NCBI RefSeq assembly: GCF_018069895.1
Contig: NZ_JAGQDH010000008.1
Span: 62,001-126,000, forward strand
DNA from: Roseovarius autotrophicus
GTDB lineage: Bacteria; Pseudomonadota; Alphaproteobacteria; Rhodobacterales; Rhodobacteraceae
Direction: 5' to 3'
Length of the DNA stretch: 64,000 nucleotides
The notes beneath the pieces are model-generated. The model worked only from the letters and a program-made list of their open reading frames with translations. It was not told the origin of the DNA and did not search any database. Of the stretch, positions 8,109 through 16,481 are shown one piece after another. A program made the translations under genes and the position numbers. The stretch's first letter is position 1. Each line of letters opens with the position of its first letter.

Positions 8109-8128
8109 ATATTCGTATTATGGAATAT
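8109..8128. promoter_or_regulatory. Second ATTC-N8-GAAT inverted repeat, SqrR-like operator
   Basis: A perfect inverted repeat with 6-bp arms ATATTC and GAATAT and an 8-base spacer, 12 bases upstream of the start codon of the minus-strand MBL pair and touching its ribosome-binding site. It is the same ATTC-N8-GAAT pattern as at 5065-5084, in an A/T-rich island within GC-rich DNA, as expected for a promoter-overlapping repressor site. Confidence 0.68.
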
Positions 8129-8332
8129 GATCGCGCAAACCTGCCCCAAACACAAGGCAAGATATCGTCGCAGCCACGGCGCTGCCAGCAAGCTGCGGCG
8201 CCCGGGTCCCGCTCCGGCATGGGGGGCCATGCTGCTGCCTGATGCGCGCGTGTTCGCGCCATATGCCTCGCCAGGACGCGATCTTGCCAAACCACATGCC
8301 CCCTGCCGTGACACGGCGCCGGATGGCTGCCC

Positions 8333-9436
8333 TCAGGTTCTGAACAGCGATTTCAGGGTATGGGGCTGGCTGCGCCAGTATTGCGGCGGCGCGGTGATCT
8401 CGGCCCCGAGTTCCGCGGCGGCGTGCCAGGGCCAGCGCGGATTGTAGAGTATCCCGCGGGCCAGGGCGATCATGTCGGCATCGCCTGTGCCGATGATCGC
8501 CTCGGCCTGCTGCGGCTCGGTGATCAGCCCCACGGCGATGACGGGCATCGACACCGCCGCGCGCAGCGCACGCGCGAGCGGGACCTGATAGTTCGGACCG
8601 ACGGGAATCGCCTGTCTCGGGTCCAGCCCGCCACTCGAGACATGGAGCGCGGCGCAGCCCAGACGCGCGAGTTCCCGCGCCAGTATGGCTGTCTGTTCGA
8701 CATCCCAGCCCCCCTCGACCCAATCCGTCGCGGAAACCCGCATCGTGACCGGCCGGTCGGCCGGAAACGCGGCACGCACCGCCTCAAACACCTCGAGCGG
8801 CAGGCGCATACGGTTGTCAAGGCTACCGCCATAGCCATCGGTGCGGGTGTTCGAGAGGGGCGACAGGAACTGATGCATCAGATAGCCATGCGCGCCGTGC
8901 AACTCGACCGCGTCAAAACCCAGACGGGCGGCGCGCCGGGCCGCTTCGGCGAATGCGGCAACCACGGCTTGCAAGCCCGCCGCATCCAGCGCCAGCGGCG
9001 GCCGGTCGGTTTCGGCGAAGGGCAACGCCGAGGGTGCGACGGTCTGCCAGCTGCGGTCATCGTCCGAAGGCAGTTGCTGGCCGCCCTTCCAGGGCTGCGC
9101 GCAACTGCCCTTGCGTCCCGCATGGGCAAGTTGCAGCCCCAGCGGCATGGCGGACCATTGCCGCACCCCCTGCATGACGCGGGCCATCGCCGCCTCGGTC
9201 GCGTCATCGTAAAGCCCTGCATCGGCCCATGAGATCCGCCCCTCGGGGGCGACGGCGGAGGCTTCGAAGATCAGGAGCCCCGCCCCCGACATCGCCAGTT
9301 GGCCGTAATGCATCAGGTGCCAGTCGGTCATGCAGCCGTCTTGCGCGGAATACTGGCACATGGGCGCGATGACGATGCGGTTCTCCAACTCAAGTGGGCC
9401 GATTCGGGTGGGGGTGAAAAGTGCGGGTGTGCTCAT
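8333..9436 (-). CDS. NADH:flavin oxidoreductase, old yellow enzyme (YqjM-type)
   Basis: A 367-residue soluble FMN-dependent ene-reductase. The N-terminal strand gives IVIAPMCQYSA with the regulatory/catalytic cysteine C27 of the thermophilic-like YqjM/NamA class. LAHAGRKGS (near residue 125) and HGAHGYLMHQFLSP carry the substrate-binding and FMN-contact residues; MIALARGILYNPRWPWHAA is the family's C-terminal signature. It probably reduces activated alkenes with NAD(P)H; the physiological substrate cannot be read from sequence. It is transcribed toward the MBL pair but is separated by 236 bp that hold the second operator, so it is probably a separate unit. Confidence 0.88.
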   Translation of the reverse strand: MSTPALFTPTRIGPLELENRIVIAPMCQYSAQDGCMTDWHLMHYGQLAMSGAGLLIFEASAVAPEGRISWADAGLYDDATEAAMARVMQGVRQWSAMPLGLQLAHAGRKGSCAQPWKGGQQLPSDDDRSWQTVAPSALPFAETDRPPLALDAAGLQAVVAAFAEAARRAARLGFDAVELHGAHGYLMHQFLSPLSNTRTDGYGGSLDNRMRLPLEVFEAVRAAFPADRPVTMRVSATDWVEGGWDVEQTAILARELARLGCAALHVSSGGLDPRQAIPVGPNYQVPLARALRAAVSMPVIAVGLITEPQQAEAIIGTGDADMIALARGILYNPRWPWHAAAELGAEITAPPQYWRSQPHTLKSLFRT

Positions 9437-9764
9437 CTGCTGTGCCTCTCTTGTGTCATGTGCTGCGCCAGGCTACCGGACCGGATTTGTGGATCGGATT
9501 GCCGGGGATGTCCACGATCACCATGAGCGGCATGTCCTCTGGCCGCAATGTGCCGACCACCGCCATTCCAGGATCGAGAAGGCCGAGGGGCCGCGCCCCG
9601 CCAAAAGGCAGGCGCGCTTCTCTGGGGTCTGCTTCACGATCCGCAGCCGTCATTGGTATGGCCGCCCGCTTGATCCGTTCCGCTGTCGCGTGGCGGCAAG
9701 CAAGGTTTTTCATACGCCGCACTCCACGCTTGACTTGGCCGTCGGCAGCATTCATCCAGTAAGG
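9437..9764. other. Unassigned stretch between old yellow enzyme and riboswitch
   Basis: About 330 bp with no confident gene. On the minus strand one frame is open from about 9713 to 9456 and reads protein-like in its second half (for example GGARPLGLLDPG and LPLMVIVDIPG-like text), so a remnant or small unknown gene is possible. I do not recognise it, and it has no convincing ribosome-binding site. The right end should hold the promoter of the cobalamin transcript: TTGACT at 9730-9735 lies about 30 bases before the riboswitch begins, but no good -10 element follows. Confidence 0.4.
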
Positions 9765-9952
9765 GCTGGTGCCTGTCCATGACAGGTGAAAAGGGAATGT
9801 GACAAGGGCCATCGCGCCCCCAAGCACAGCCGCCCCCGCGACCGTGACCGGAGAGGTCACCCAAGGCCACTGGTGTATCCGCACCGGGAAGGCAGGGTGA
9901 GCACTCGGGGCCCTTCAGCCCCGAAAATCCGCAAGCCGGGAGACCTGCCAGC
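9765..9952 (+). ncRNA. Cobalamin (AdoCbl) riboswitch aptamer
   Basis: All landmarks of the class appear in order: a closing stem GCTGG (9765-9769) with CCAGC (9948-9952); GGTGCC at 9768; GGTGAAAAGGGAAT near 9785; GCCCCCGCGACCGTGA near 9833-9847; GCCACTGG from 9866; CGGGAAGG ending 9892; and the B12 box AAGCCGGGAGACCTGCCA at 9933-9950. Length is near 190 nt, usual for the family. It lies in the leader of hupE and the cob operon, so high adenosylcobalamin should lower expression of cobalt uptake and corrin synthesis. Confidence 0.93.
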
Positions 9953-9965
9953 GCGAACGACGTGA

Positions 9966-10048
9966 ACCGGACGGGGTGTTCCGGTGACGGGTCGATGCGT
10001 TTGCGCCTTCCCGCCATCAAACCCTTGTCCCCTAATGATTGAGGGACA
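9966..10048 (+). promoter_or_regulatory. Riboswitch expression platform with RBS-sequestering hairpin
   Basis: Downstream of the aptamer a hairpin ACCGGA/TCCGGT (9966-9971 with 9980-9985) exposes a G-rich loop CGGGGTGT that could kiss the C-rich loop of the aptamer. A second hairpin TGTCCC/GGGACA (10026-10031 with 10043-10048) buries the only purine-rich ribosome-binding site (GAGGGA) of hupE. There is no T-tract terminator, so control is probably at translation initiation. Confidence 0.6.
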
Positions 10049-10049
10049 C

Positions 10050-10664
10050 ATGAAGAAAACCATTCTTTTGCTGGCGCTGCTGGGCGCGACACCGGCGCTG
10101 GCGCATCACCCGATGGGGGGCGCGGCACCACAGACGCTGATGCATGGTCTGCTGAGCGGGCTGGCGCATCCGGTGATCGGCATTGACCATTTTGCCTTCG
10201 TCATTCTTGTCGGTCTGGCGGCGGCCCTGTCGGGGCGGATGCTGGCGGCGCCGACAGCTTTCATCGTGGCGACGGTAGCGGGGACGCTGCTGCAACTGGG
10301 CGGGGTCGTCCTGCCGCTGGCAGAACCGGTGATCGCGGGATCGGTTGTCGCCCTCGGCGCGCTTCTTCTCGCGGGGCGCAAGCTGGACGGGACAGCGGCG
10401 CTTGTCGGGTTCGCGGCGATCGGCCTGTTCCACGGCTGGGCCTATGGCGAGGCGGTAATCGGATCCGAACCGATGCCGGTGCTAGCCTATCTGGCGGGTT
10501 TCGCGGCGGTGCAGTTCGCCATTGCCTCGGGCGTGGCGCATCTGGCCGCGCGCGCACTGGCGACCGAACGTGGGCAGGGGCAGACGCGGATCGCGGCGGC
10601 GCTGTGCTGTGGGATCGGTATCGCCTTCGCGCTGGAAACGCTTGAGGCGATGATCATGGCCTGA
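10050..10664 (+). CDS. hupE: HupE/UreJ-family metal (predicted cobalt) transporter
   Basis: A 204-residue membrane protein. It starts with a signal-like segment (MKKTILLLALLG) ending in a histidine-rich N-terminus HHPMGG, then HPVIGIDHFAF, the metal-binding signature of the HupE/UreJ family, followed by about six membrane helices. Family members near hydrogenase or urease genes carry nickel. Those under B12 riboswitches, as here, are predicted cobalt importers supplying corrin synthesis. The start was set at the ATG following the GAGGGA held in the riboswitch hairpin; an upstream in-frame start would lie inside the leader RNA. It is the first gene of the cobalamin operon. Confidence 0.85.
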   Translation: MKKTILLLALLGATPALAHHPMGGAAPQTLMHGLLSGLAHPVIGIDHFAFVILVGLAAALSGRMLAAPTAFIVATVAGTLLQLGGVVLPLAEPVIAGSVVALGALLLAGRKLDGTAALVGFAAIGLFHGWAYGEAVIGSEPMPVLAYLAGFAAVQFAIASGVAHLAARALATERGQGQTRIAAALCCGIGIAFALETLEAMIMA

Positions 10665-10697
10665 GTGGCCGGGCTGCGCTTTTAACCGGAGAAACCC

Positions 10698-11072
10698 ATG
10701 ACAATCGTTGACCTTCTCGTCTGCACGACGTGCAGGGCGGGCAATGTGCCTGCGACCGATGACGCCCCGCGCGCGGGCGCCACGCTGCTGGACCAGTTAG
10801 CGCGGGACATGCCCGATGGTGTGCGCCTGCGCGGGGTGGAGTGTCTTTCGAACTGTTCGCGCGGTTGCACGATCGCGCTGCGCGGACCGGGGCGATGGAC
10901 CTATGTTTATGGCAATATCGCCCCCGACAGCACCGATCTGTCCGCACTGCTCAAGGGGGTCGCGCGCTATCGCGACACCCTTGACGGGCTGGTGCCCTGG
11001 CGCGAGCGGCCTGAACATTTCCGCAAGAACTGCATTGCCCGCATTCCCCCGCAGGAGGCCCCGCATGACTGA
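10698..11072 (+). CDS. DUF1636 metal-binding protein of cobalamin operon
   Basis: A 124-residue soluble protein of the DUF1636 family, which has a thioredoxin-like ferredoxin appearance: CTTC near the N-terminus (residues 9-12) and CLSNCSRGC about forty residues later give four or five cysteines spaced like a [2Fe-2S] or metal site. It is found in alphaproteobacterial cob operons between the cobalt transporter and cobW, which suggests cobalt handling or a redox partner for a corrin enzyme; no biochemical function is known to me. GGAGAAACCC precedes the start. Its end overlaps cobW by 8 bp, so the two are translated together. Confidence 0.75.
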   Translation: MTIVDLLVCTTCRAGNVPATDDAPRAGATLLDQLARDMPDGVRLRGVECLSNCSRGCTIALRGPGRWTYVYGNIAPDSTDLSALLKGVARYRDTLDGLVPWRERPEHFRKNCIARIPPQEAPHD

Positions 11073-12102
11073 TCTGTCCAAGGTTCCCGTCACCGTCGTC
11101 ACCGGCTTTCTGGGGGCGGGCAAGACGACGCTGATCTCCCATCTGATCCGTGCCGGCACCGGTCGGCGGCTGGCGGTCGTGGTCAATGAATTCGGCACGC
11201 TGGGGGTGGATGGCGAAATCCTGAAATCCTGCGCCATTCCCGATTGCCCGGCGGAGAATGTCGTTGAACTGGCGAACGGCTGCATCTGCTGCACCGTGGC
11301 TGATGATTTCATTCCGACGATCTCGGGGTTGCTGGCGCTCGAGCCGCGCCCCGACCATATCCTGATCGAGACATCTGGCCTTGCGCTGCCCAAGCCGCTG
11401 CTGCGCGCCTTCGACTGGCCCGAAATCCGGTCGCGCGTGACGGTGGATGGGGTGATTGCCCTCGCCGATGCCGAAGCGGTGGCGGCGGGCCGGTTTGCCG
11501 CTGATCCGGCGGCGATCGAGGCGCAGCGCGCCGCTGATGACAGTCTTGACCACGACACGCCGCTGGCCGAGGTGTTCGAGGATCAGATCGCCTGCGCCGA
11601 TCTGGTGGTGCTGACCAAGCCCGATCTGGCCGGCGCGGGCGGTGTCGCGAAGGCCCGCGCCGTGATCGCCGCTGAAGCGCCGCGCAGACTACCGGTGATC
11701 GAGGCCATCGAAGGCCGGGTGGATCCGGCGCTGCTGCTGGGTTTGAACGCGGCGGCCGAGAGCGATCTGGCCGCCCGCCCCTCGCATCACGATGGCGCCG
11801 ATGACCATGAGCACGACGATTTCGAAACGCTCGTTCTGGATCTGGGCGAAGTGGCGGACCTGCCTGCACTGGCCGGGCGGATCGAGGCGCTGGCGCAAAC
11901 AGAGGACATCCTGCGCGTCAAGGGCCATGTCGCGGTGGCGGGCAAGCCCTTGCGCGCGCTGGTGCAGGCGGTCGGCGCGCGGGTGCGCCATCAGTTCGAC
12001 CGGCCCTGGCAGGCGGGCGAGACGCGGCTGACCCGGCTGGTGATCATCGCCGAGCATGGGCGGCTCGATCCGGCGACGATCCGGGCGGCACTGGAAGGCT
12101 GA
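11065..12102 (+). CDS. cobW: CobW, GTP-dependent metallochaperone
   Basis: A G3E-family GTPase of 345 residues. The N-terminus holds Walker A GFLGAGKTT (about 14-22), then NGCICC (the CxCC metal site), the switch segment ETSGLA and the guanine-specificity motif TKPD. A histidine/aspartate-rich linker (SHHDGADDHEHDD) precedes the CobW C-terminal domain. CobW is thought to deliver Co(II) to the CobNST chelatase, and here it immediately precedes cobN. The start at 11065 follows GCAGGAGG and lies inside the end of the DUF1636 gene; the open frame upstream is antisense-like and was rejected. Confidence 0.93.
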   Translation: MTDLSKVPVTVVTGFLGAGKTTLISHLIRAGTGRRLAVVVNEFGTLGVDGEILKSCAIPDCPAENVVELANGCICCTVADDFIPTISGLLALEPRPDHILIETSGLALPKPLLRAFDWPEIRSRVTVDGVIALADAEAVAAGRFAADPAAIEAQRAADDSLDHDTPLAEVFEDQIACADLVVLTKPDLAGAGGVAKARAVIAAEAPRRLPVIEAIEGRVDPALLLGLNAAAESDLAARPSHHDGADDHEHDDFETLVLDLGEVADLPALAGRIEALAQTEDILRVKGHVAVAGKPLRALVQAVGARVRHQFDRPWQAGETRLTRLVIIAEHGRLDPATIRAALEG

Positions 12103-12108
12103 CTACCC

Positions 12109-15100
12109 ATGCATGTCGTCTTTCGCGAAAGTCACGGGCTGGAGGAAACGGCCACGCCCATCGATCCGGGACAAGGCCCCGCCGATCTGGTGGTGCTGTC
12201 CTTTTCTGACAGCGATCTTGGCGCTTTCGCGGCTGGCTGGCATCGGGCGGGCGGGGCCTTGCCGTCGCTGCGGCTGCTCAACCTGGCGGCGCTGCGGCAT
12301 CCGCTGTCGGTGGATACCTATGTCGATACCACCCTTTCGGGAGCGAAGGGCATCCTGATCCGGTTGATCGGGGGGCGGGCTTACTGGCCGTACGGGTTGC
12401 AGGCGGTCGCGGCCCTGGCGCAGGAACGCGGCATCGCACTGGCGGTTCTGCCCGGCGATGGCCGCCCCGATCCCCAGCTTGACGAGATATCGACGCTGCC
12501 GCGCAGCACCCTGCGCCAACTGGCACATCTGTGCGCGCAGGGCGGGGTGGTGGCGGCCCAGGCGGCGTTGCAGCAACTGGCGCTGGCCTCGGGGCTGTAT
12601 GCGTCACCGGTTCGCGGGGTGCGCGCGCTGTCCGCAGTCAATGGCTGGACTGTCGGCGCGGGGCTGTGCTGCCCCGCCGCCTGGCACCTTGCCGCCACCC
12701 GCCCGCGCGTGCTGCTGGCGTTCTACCGAAGCTGGCTCGCCGCCGCCGACCTGCACCCGATCGAGGCGCTGGCGACACGGCTTGACGCCCTGGGCTTCGA
12801 TGTTCTGGGCCTTGCCGTGCCCTCGCTGAAAGAGCCGCAGGCGCGCGCCTGGACCCGTCGCTGGATCGTCGCGCTGGCACCGCAGGCGGTGGTCAACGCC
12901 ACCGCCTTTTCGGCGCGTGACGATCAGGGCTGCGCGGTGCTCGATATCGCGGGCGTGCCCGTGTTCCAGATCGCGCTGGCCACCAATGACCGCGCCCGCT
13001 GGCAGGGGGCTGCGCGTGGCCTGTCGCCCGCCGATCTGGCGATGCATGTCGTGCTGCCCGAGGTCGATGGTCGCGTCTTTCTGGGCGTGGCGAGTTTCAA
13101 GGAAACCGCCCCGCCCGATCCTGACCTGCAATTCTCGCGCGCCGAACATCGCGCCGACCCTGACCGCATCGCCGCCATCGCTGATCGTATTTCCGCCCAT
13201 GTCGGGCTTTGCCGCCGGCCCGTCCGCGACCGGCGGCTGGCGATTGTGCTCTCGACCTATCCGGGCAAGCCGTGGAACATGGCCCACGCGGTTGGTCTCG
13301 ATGCGCCCGCCTCGACCGAAGCGATGCTGCACGATCTGGGGCAGGCGGGCTATGGGGTGACGCCGGTTGACGATCTGGCGGGGCGCCTTGGGCGCGCGCG
13401 GTTGCGCTGGCCGTTGGCGGCGTATCGCACGGCGTTCGCGCGTCTGCCGCAGGCGCTGCGCGACGATCTCGCGGCAAGCTGGGGCGCGCCCGAGGATGAT
13501 CCGGCGGTGCGGGACGGCGCCTTTGTCTTTGCTGCGTTTGAGGCAGGGCAGGCGCTTCTGGCGCTGCAACCAGAACGCGGCCACCCGGATCGGCGCAAGG
13601 ACGCCTATCACGACATCACCCTGTGTCCGCGCCATGCCTATGTGGCCTTTTACCTCTGGTTGCGGGCGCGGGGCACCGATGCTCTGATCCATGTCGGCGC
13701 GCATGGCACGCTGGAATGGCTGCCGGGCAAGGCGGTGGCGCTTTCGGATGACTGCTGGCCCGAGGCGCTTCTGGGTGATCTGCCGGTGATCTATCCCTTC
13801 ATCGTCAACGATCCGGGCGAGGCGGCACAGGCCAAGCGGCGGCTGTCGGCGATCACGCTCGGCCATGTGCCGCCGCCGCTGGTGCAGACACGCACAGGCG
13901 CGGGTCTCGACCGGCTCGAGGCGCTGCTGGACGAGTTCTCCAACGCTGACGGGCTGGACCCGGCGCGTCGCGACCGTCTTTCGGCCGATATCCGCGACGA
14001 GGCGGGTGCGCTTGGTCTTGGCGCGGAACTGGGCCTTGACGTCACCACCTGCGCGACCGAGGCGATCACCCGCATCGACCGTTTCGTCTGTGACGTCAAG
14101 GAAAGCCGCTTCAGCGACGGGCTGCATGTCTTTGGCCGGGGCGATCATGGCGCGGCCGAACGGCAGGGGTTGTTGCAGGCGCTGTCGGGTGGATTCGTGC
14201 CGCCGGGGCCTGCCGGTTCGCCCTGGCGGGGGCGCGGCGATGTGCTGCCGACGGGGCGGAACCTCTTTGCCACCGACCCGCGCGCCGTGCCCTCGCGCGT
14301 GGCGTACGCGCAGGGCGTGCGGCTGGCAGACGAAGTGCTGCGCCGCCATTTGCAGGATCATGGCGACTGGCCGCGCGCGCTGGTGGTGAACCTCTGGGCC
14401 AGCGCGACCATGCGCACGGCGGGCGAGGAGTTTGCCATGGCGTTGCACCTGATCGGCGCACGACCCCTGTGGGATGACGGGTCGGCGCGTGTCTCGGGGG
14501 TCGAGATCCTGCCGCTGGCGGAACTCGACCGCCCCCGCATCGACGTGACGCTGCGCGTCTCGGGCCTGTTCCGCGATGCCTTCGCGACCCTGCCGCAGTT
14601 ATTTGCGCAGGCCGTGCAGGCGCTGGCGGCGCGCGACGAGGCCCCGGATTTCAACCCGTTCGCAGGCCGCGATCCCGGCGCGCGGGTCTATGGCCCGGCA
14701 CCGGGGCGCTACGGGGCCGGGATCACGCTGACCGAAACCGATTTTTCCCACGCGGCCCGTGCGGCTGCGGGCGCGGCCTGGCTCGCGGCCTCGGATCACG
14801 CGCTGGATCTGCACCGCGCCGACCCCGATGGCCTGCGCGCGCGGCTGGTTGAGGCCGAAGGATTCGTCCAGACGCAGGATCTGCCCGAAACCGATCTGCT
14901 GCTGGCCGCCGATCACGCCACGCATGAGGCAGGCTTTGCCGCTGCTCAGGCGCTGACAGGGGGCAAGGCCGCGCTCTATCATCTGGACAGCACCCGCCCC
15001 GAAGCCCCCCGTGCCCGCGCCCTGACCGAGGAAATTGCCCGCGTTATCCGCGCCCGTGCGGCAAATCCCGACTGGGCCAGCGGCATGATGCGCCACGGCT

Positions 15101-15354
15101 TTCGCGGTGCGGCCGAGATCGCGGCGACGCTCGATCATCTGGCGGGGTTCGCGCATCTGGCCGATGCGGTGCCGTCGCATCTGTTCGATCTTTACTACGA
15201 TGCCACGCTGGGGCGCGACGATCTGCGCGCCTTCATGGCCGAGCACAATCCCCAGGCGTTCGAGGCGCTGCGCGCGCGTTTTTCGGCGCTGCGCGCGGCG
15301 GGGCTCTGGATAACGCGGCGCAACTCGATCCTGGCCGATGAGGCGACGAAATGA
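12109..15354 (+). CDS. cobN: CobN, large subunit of aerobic cobaltochelatase
   Basis: A 1,081-residue protein of the CobN/ChlH family, which binds hydrogenobyrinate a,c-diamide and inserts cobalt with ATP-driven help from CobS and CobT. Recognisable stretches include LIHVGAHGTLEWLPGKAVALSDDCWPE-like text (near residue 525), the strongly conserved chelatase core, and TGRNLFATDP (about 715-724). It is somewhat shorter than the Pseudomonas denitrificans protein but close to what I recall for Rhodobacterales. CobS and CobT are not in this window. It starts 6 bp after cobW and ends in an ATGA overlap with cobG. Confidence 0.94.
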   Translation: MHVVFRESHGLEETATPIDPGQGPADLVVLSFSDSDLGAFAAGWHRAGGALPSLRLLNLAALRHPLSVDTYVDTTLSGAKGILIRLIGGRAYWPYGLQAVAALAQERGIALAVLPGDGRPDPQLDEISTLPRSTLRQLAHLCAQGGVVAAQAALQQLALASGLYASPVRGVRALSAVNGWTVGAGLCCPAAWHLAATRPRVLLAFYRSWLAAADLHPIEALATRLDALGFDVLGLAVPSLKEPQARAWTRRWIVALAPQAVVNATAFSARDDQGCAVLDIAGVPVFQIALATNDRARWQGAARGLSPADLAMHVVLPEVDGRVFLGVASFKETAPPDPDLQFSRAEHRADPDRIAAIADRISAHVGLCRRPVRDRRLAIVLSTYPGKPWNMAHAVGLDAPASTEAMLHDLGQAGYGVTPVDDLAGRLGRARLRWPLAAYRTAFARLPQALRDDLAASWGAPEDDPAVRDGAFVFAAFEAGQALLALQPERGHPDRRKDAYHDITLCPRHAYVAFYLWLRARGTDALIHVGAHGTLEWLPGKAVALSDDCWPEALLGDLPVIYPFIVNDPGEAAQAKRRLSAITLGHVPPPLVQTRTGAGLDRLEALLDEFSNADGLDPARRDRLSADIRDEAGALGLGAELGLDVTTCATEAITRIDRFVCDVKESRFSDGLHVFGRGDHGAAERQGLLQALSGGFVPPGPAGSPWRGRGDVLPTGRNLFATDPRAVPSRVAYAQGVRLADEVLRRHLQDHGDWPRALVVNLWASATMRTAGEEFAMALHLIGARPLWDDGSARVSGVEILPLAELDRPRIDVTLRVSGLFRDAFATLPQLFAQAVQALAARDEAPDFNPFAGRDPGARVYGPAPGRYGAGITLTETDFSHAARAAAGAAWLAASDHALDLHRADPDGLRARLVEAEGFVQTQDLPETDLLLAADHATHEAGFAAAQALTGGKAALYHLDSTRPEAPRARALTEEIARVIRARAANPDWASGMMRHGFRGAAEIAATLDHLAGFAHLADAVPSHLFDLYYDATLGRDDLRAFMAEHNPQAFEALRARFSALRAAGLWITRRNSILADEATK

Positions 15355-16481
15355 GCGCGCCCGAGGTCAAGGGCTGGTGCCCCGGTGCGTTGCGCCCGAT
15401 GATGTCGGGGGACGGGCTGGTGGTGAGGGTGCGCCCGATGCTGGCGCGGCTCACGCGCGCGCAGATGCTGGGCCTGTGCCAGGCCGCCACGCGTTACGGG
15501 GCCGGGCTGATCGACCTGACCAGCCGCGCCAACCTGCAACTGCGCGGTGTGGCCGAGGCATCGTTGCCCGCGCTTCAGACGGCGCTGGCCGGTCTGGGGC
15601 TGCTCGATCGCGACGAGAGCACCGAGGCGCGCCGCAACGTCCTTGTCGCACCCGACTGGCGCGCGGGGGACGATACGCACCGGCTTGCTCTTGCACTGAC
15701 GGCGCGGCTGGCAGACCTGCCGCCCCTGCCTGCAAAGGTGGGCTTTGCCATCGACGCGGGCGCCGCGCCGGTTCTGCGCGACACCCCGGCCGATTTCCGC
15801 ATCGAGCGCGGCGCTGCTGGCGGGCTGATCCTGCGTGCCGAGGGCCGTGCGTGGGGCAGGGCGCTGCCGCCGGGTGGCGAGATCGACGCGCTGATAGCAC
15901 TTGCGCATTGGTTCGTGGCCACGGGCGGCGCGCAGGCGGGGCGCATGGCGCGCCACGCGGCGCCCTTGCCGGAACCAGACGCCCCCGCGCCGCCGCGTCC
16001 GGCGCTGGAACCGGGGCCGTGCTCCGCAGGTCTTGCCGTCGGCTTTGCCTTTGGCCAGATCGCAGCGCCTGCGCTGGCCACCCTGGTCGCGCGCAGCGGC
16101 GCGCAGGGCGTGCGGATCACTCCGTGGCGGATTGCGGTTCTGGAAGGGGTGCGTTGGCTGCCCGCCGCCTTGCCCGCGGGCGTTCTGGCCGACCCAGAGG
16201 CCCCGGCCCTGCGTGTCGATGCCTGTGCGGGCGCACCCTACTGCCCGCAGGCCCAGGCCGAGACGCGTGCGCTGGCGCTGCGTCTTGCGGGCCATGTGCC
16301 GGGGCGGCTGCATGTGTCGGGCTGCGCCAAGGGCTGCGCCCGTGCCGGCCCCGCCGATGTCACCCTGACCGCCACGGCGCCGCACCGCTTTGACCTGGCG
16401 CGCAGGGCGCGCGCCGGTGCGCCCCCTGATCTGCCGGCGCAAAGCCCGGCGCAACTGCTTGCGCATTTCGGAGCATCCTGA
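15351..16481 (+). CDS. cobG: CobG, precorrin-3B synthase
   Basis: A 376-residue member of the nitrite/sulfite reductase ferredoxin-like family. CobG uses O2 to convert precorrin-3A to precorrin-3B by hydroxylation and lactone formation, the step that marks the aerobic pathway. The N-terminal ferrodoxin-like half has GLIDLTSRANLQLRG, and the C-terminal half has the [4Fe-4S] ligands in CAGAPYC and SGCAKGCAR. It overlaps cobN by 4 bp and cobH by 1 bp (TGATG). Its presence argues that this organism makes B12 under oxygen, in agreement with cobF and cobN in the same operon. Confidence 0.92.
   Translation: MSAPEVKGWCPGALRPMMSGDGLVVRVRPMLARLTRAQMLGLCQAATRYGAGLIDLTSRANLQLRGVAEASLPALQTALAGLGLLDRDESTEARRNVLVAPDWRAGDDTHRLALALTARLADLPPLPAKVGFAIDAGAAPVLRDTPADFRIERGAAGGLILRAEGRAWGRALPPGGEIDALIALAHWFVATGGAQAGRMARHAAPLPEPDAPAPPRPALEPGPCSAGLAVGFAFGQIAAPALATLVARSGAQGVRITPWRIAVLEGVRWLPAALPAGVLADPEAPALRVDACAGAPYCPQAQAETRALALRLAGHVPGRLHVSGCAKGCARAGPADVTLTATAPHRFDLARRARAGAPPDLPAQSPAQLLAHFGAS

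Noticed and set aside
9400-9416. A third ATTC...GAA-like repeat near the old yellow enzyme start
   Set aside because: ATTC is followed by TGAA after 8 bases, so the right arm is shifted by one and incomplete, and it lies inside the coding sequence.
9456-9884. A 142-codon minus-strand open frame
   Set aside because: Its first half is complementary to the core of the cobalamin riboswitch (aptamer 9765-9952), so it cannot be a normal gene as a whole. Only the 9456-9713 part is kept as an unresolved stretch.
12604-14448. A 614-codon minus-strand open frame inside cobN
   Set aside because: It is antisense to the conserved chelatase core and has an arginine/glycine/glutamine-rich composition with no family features.
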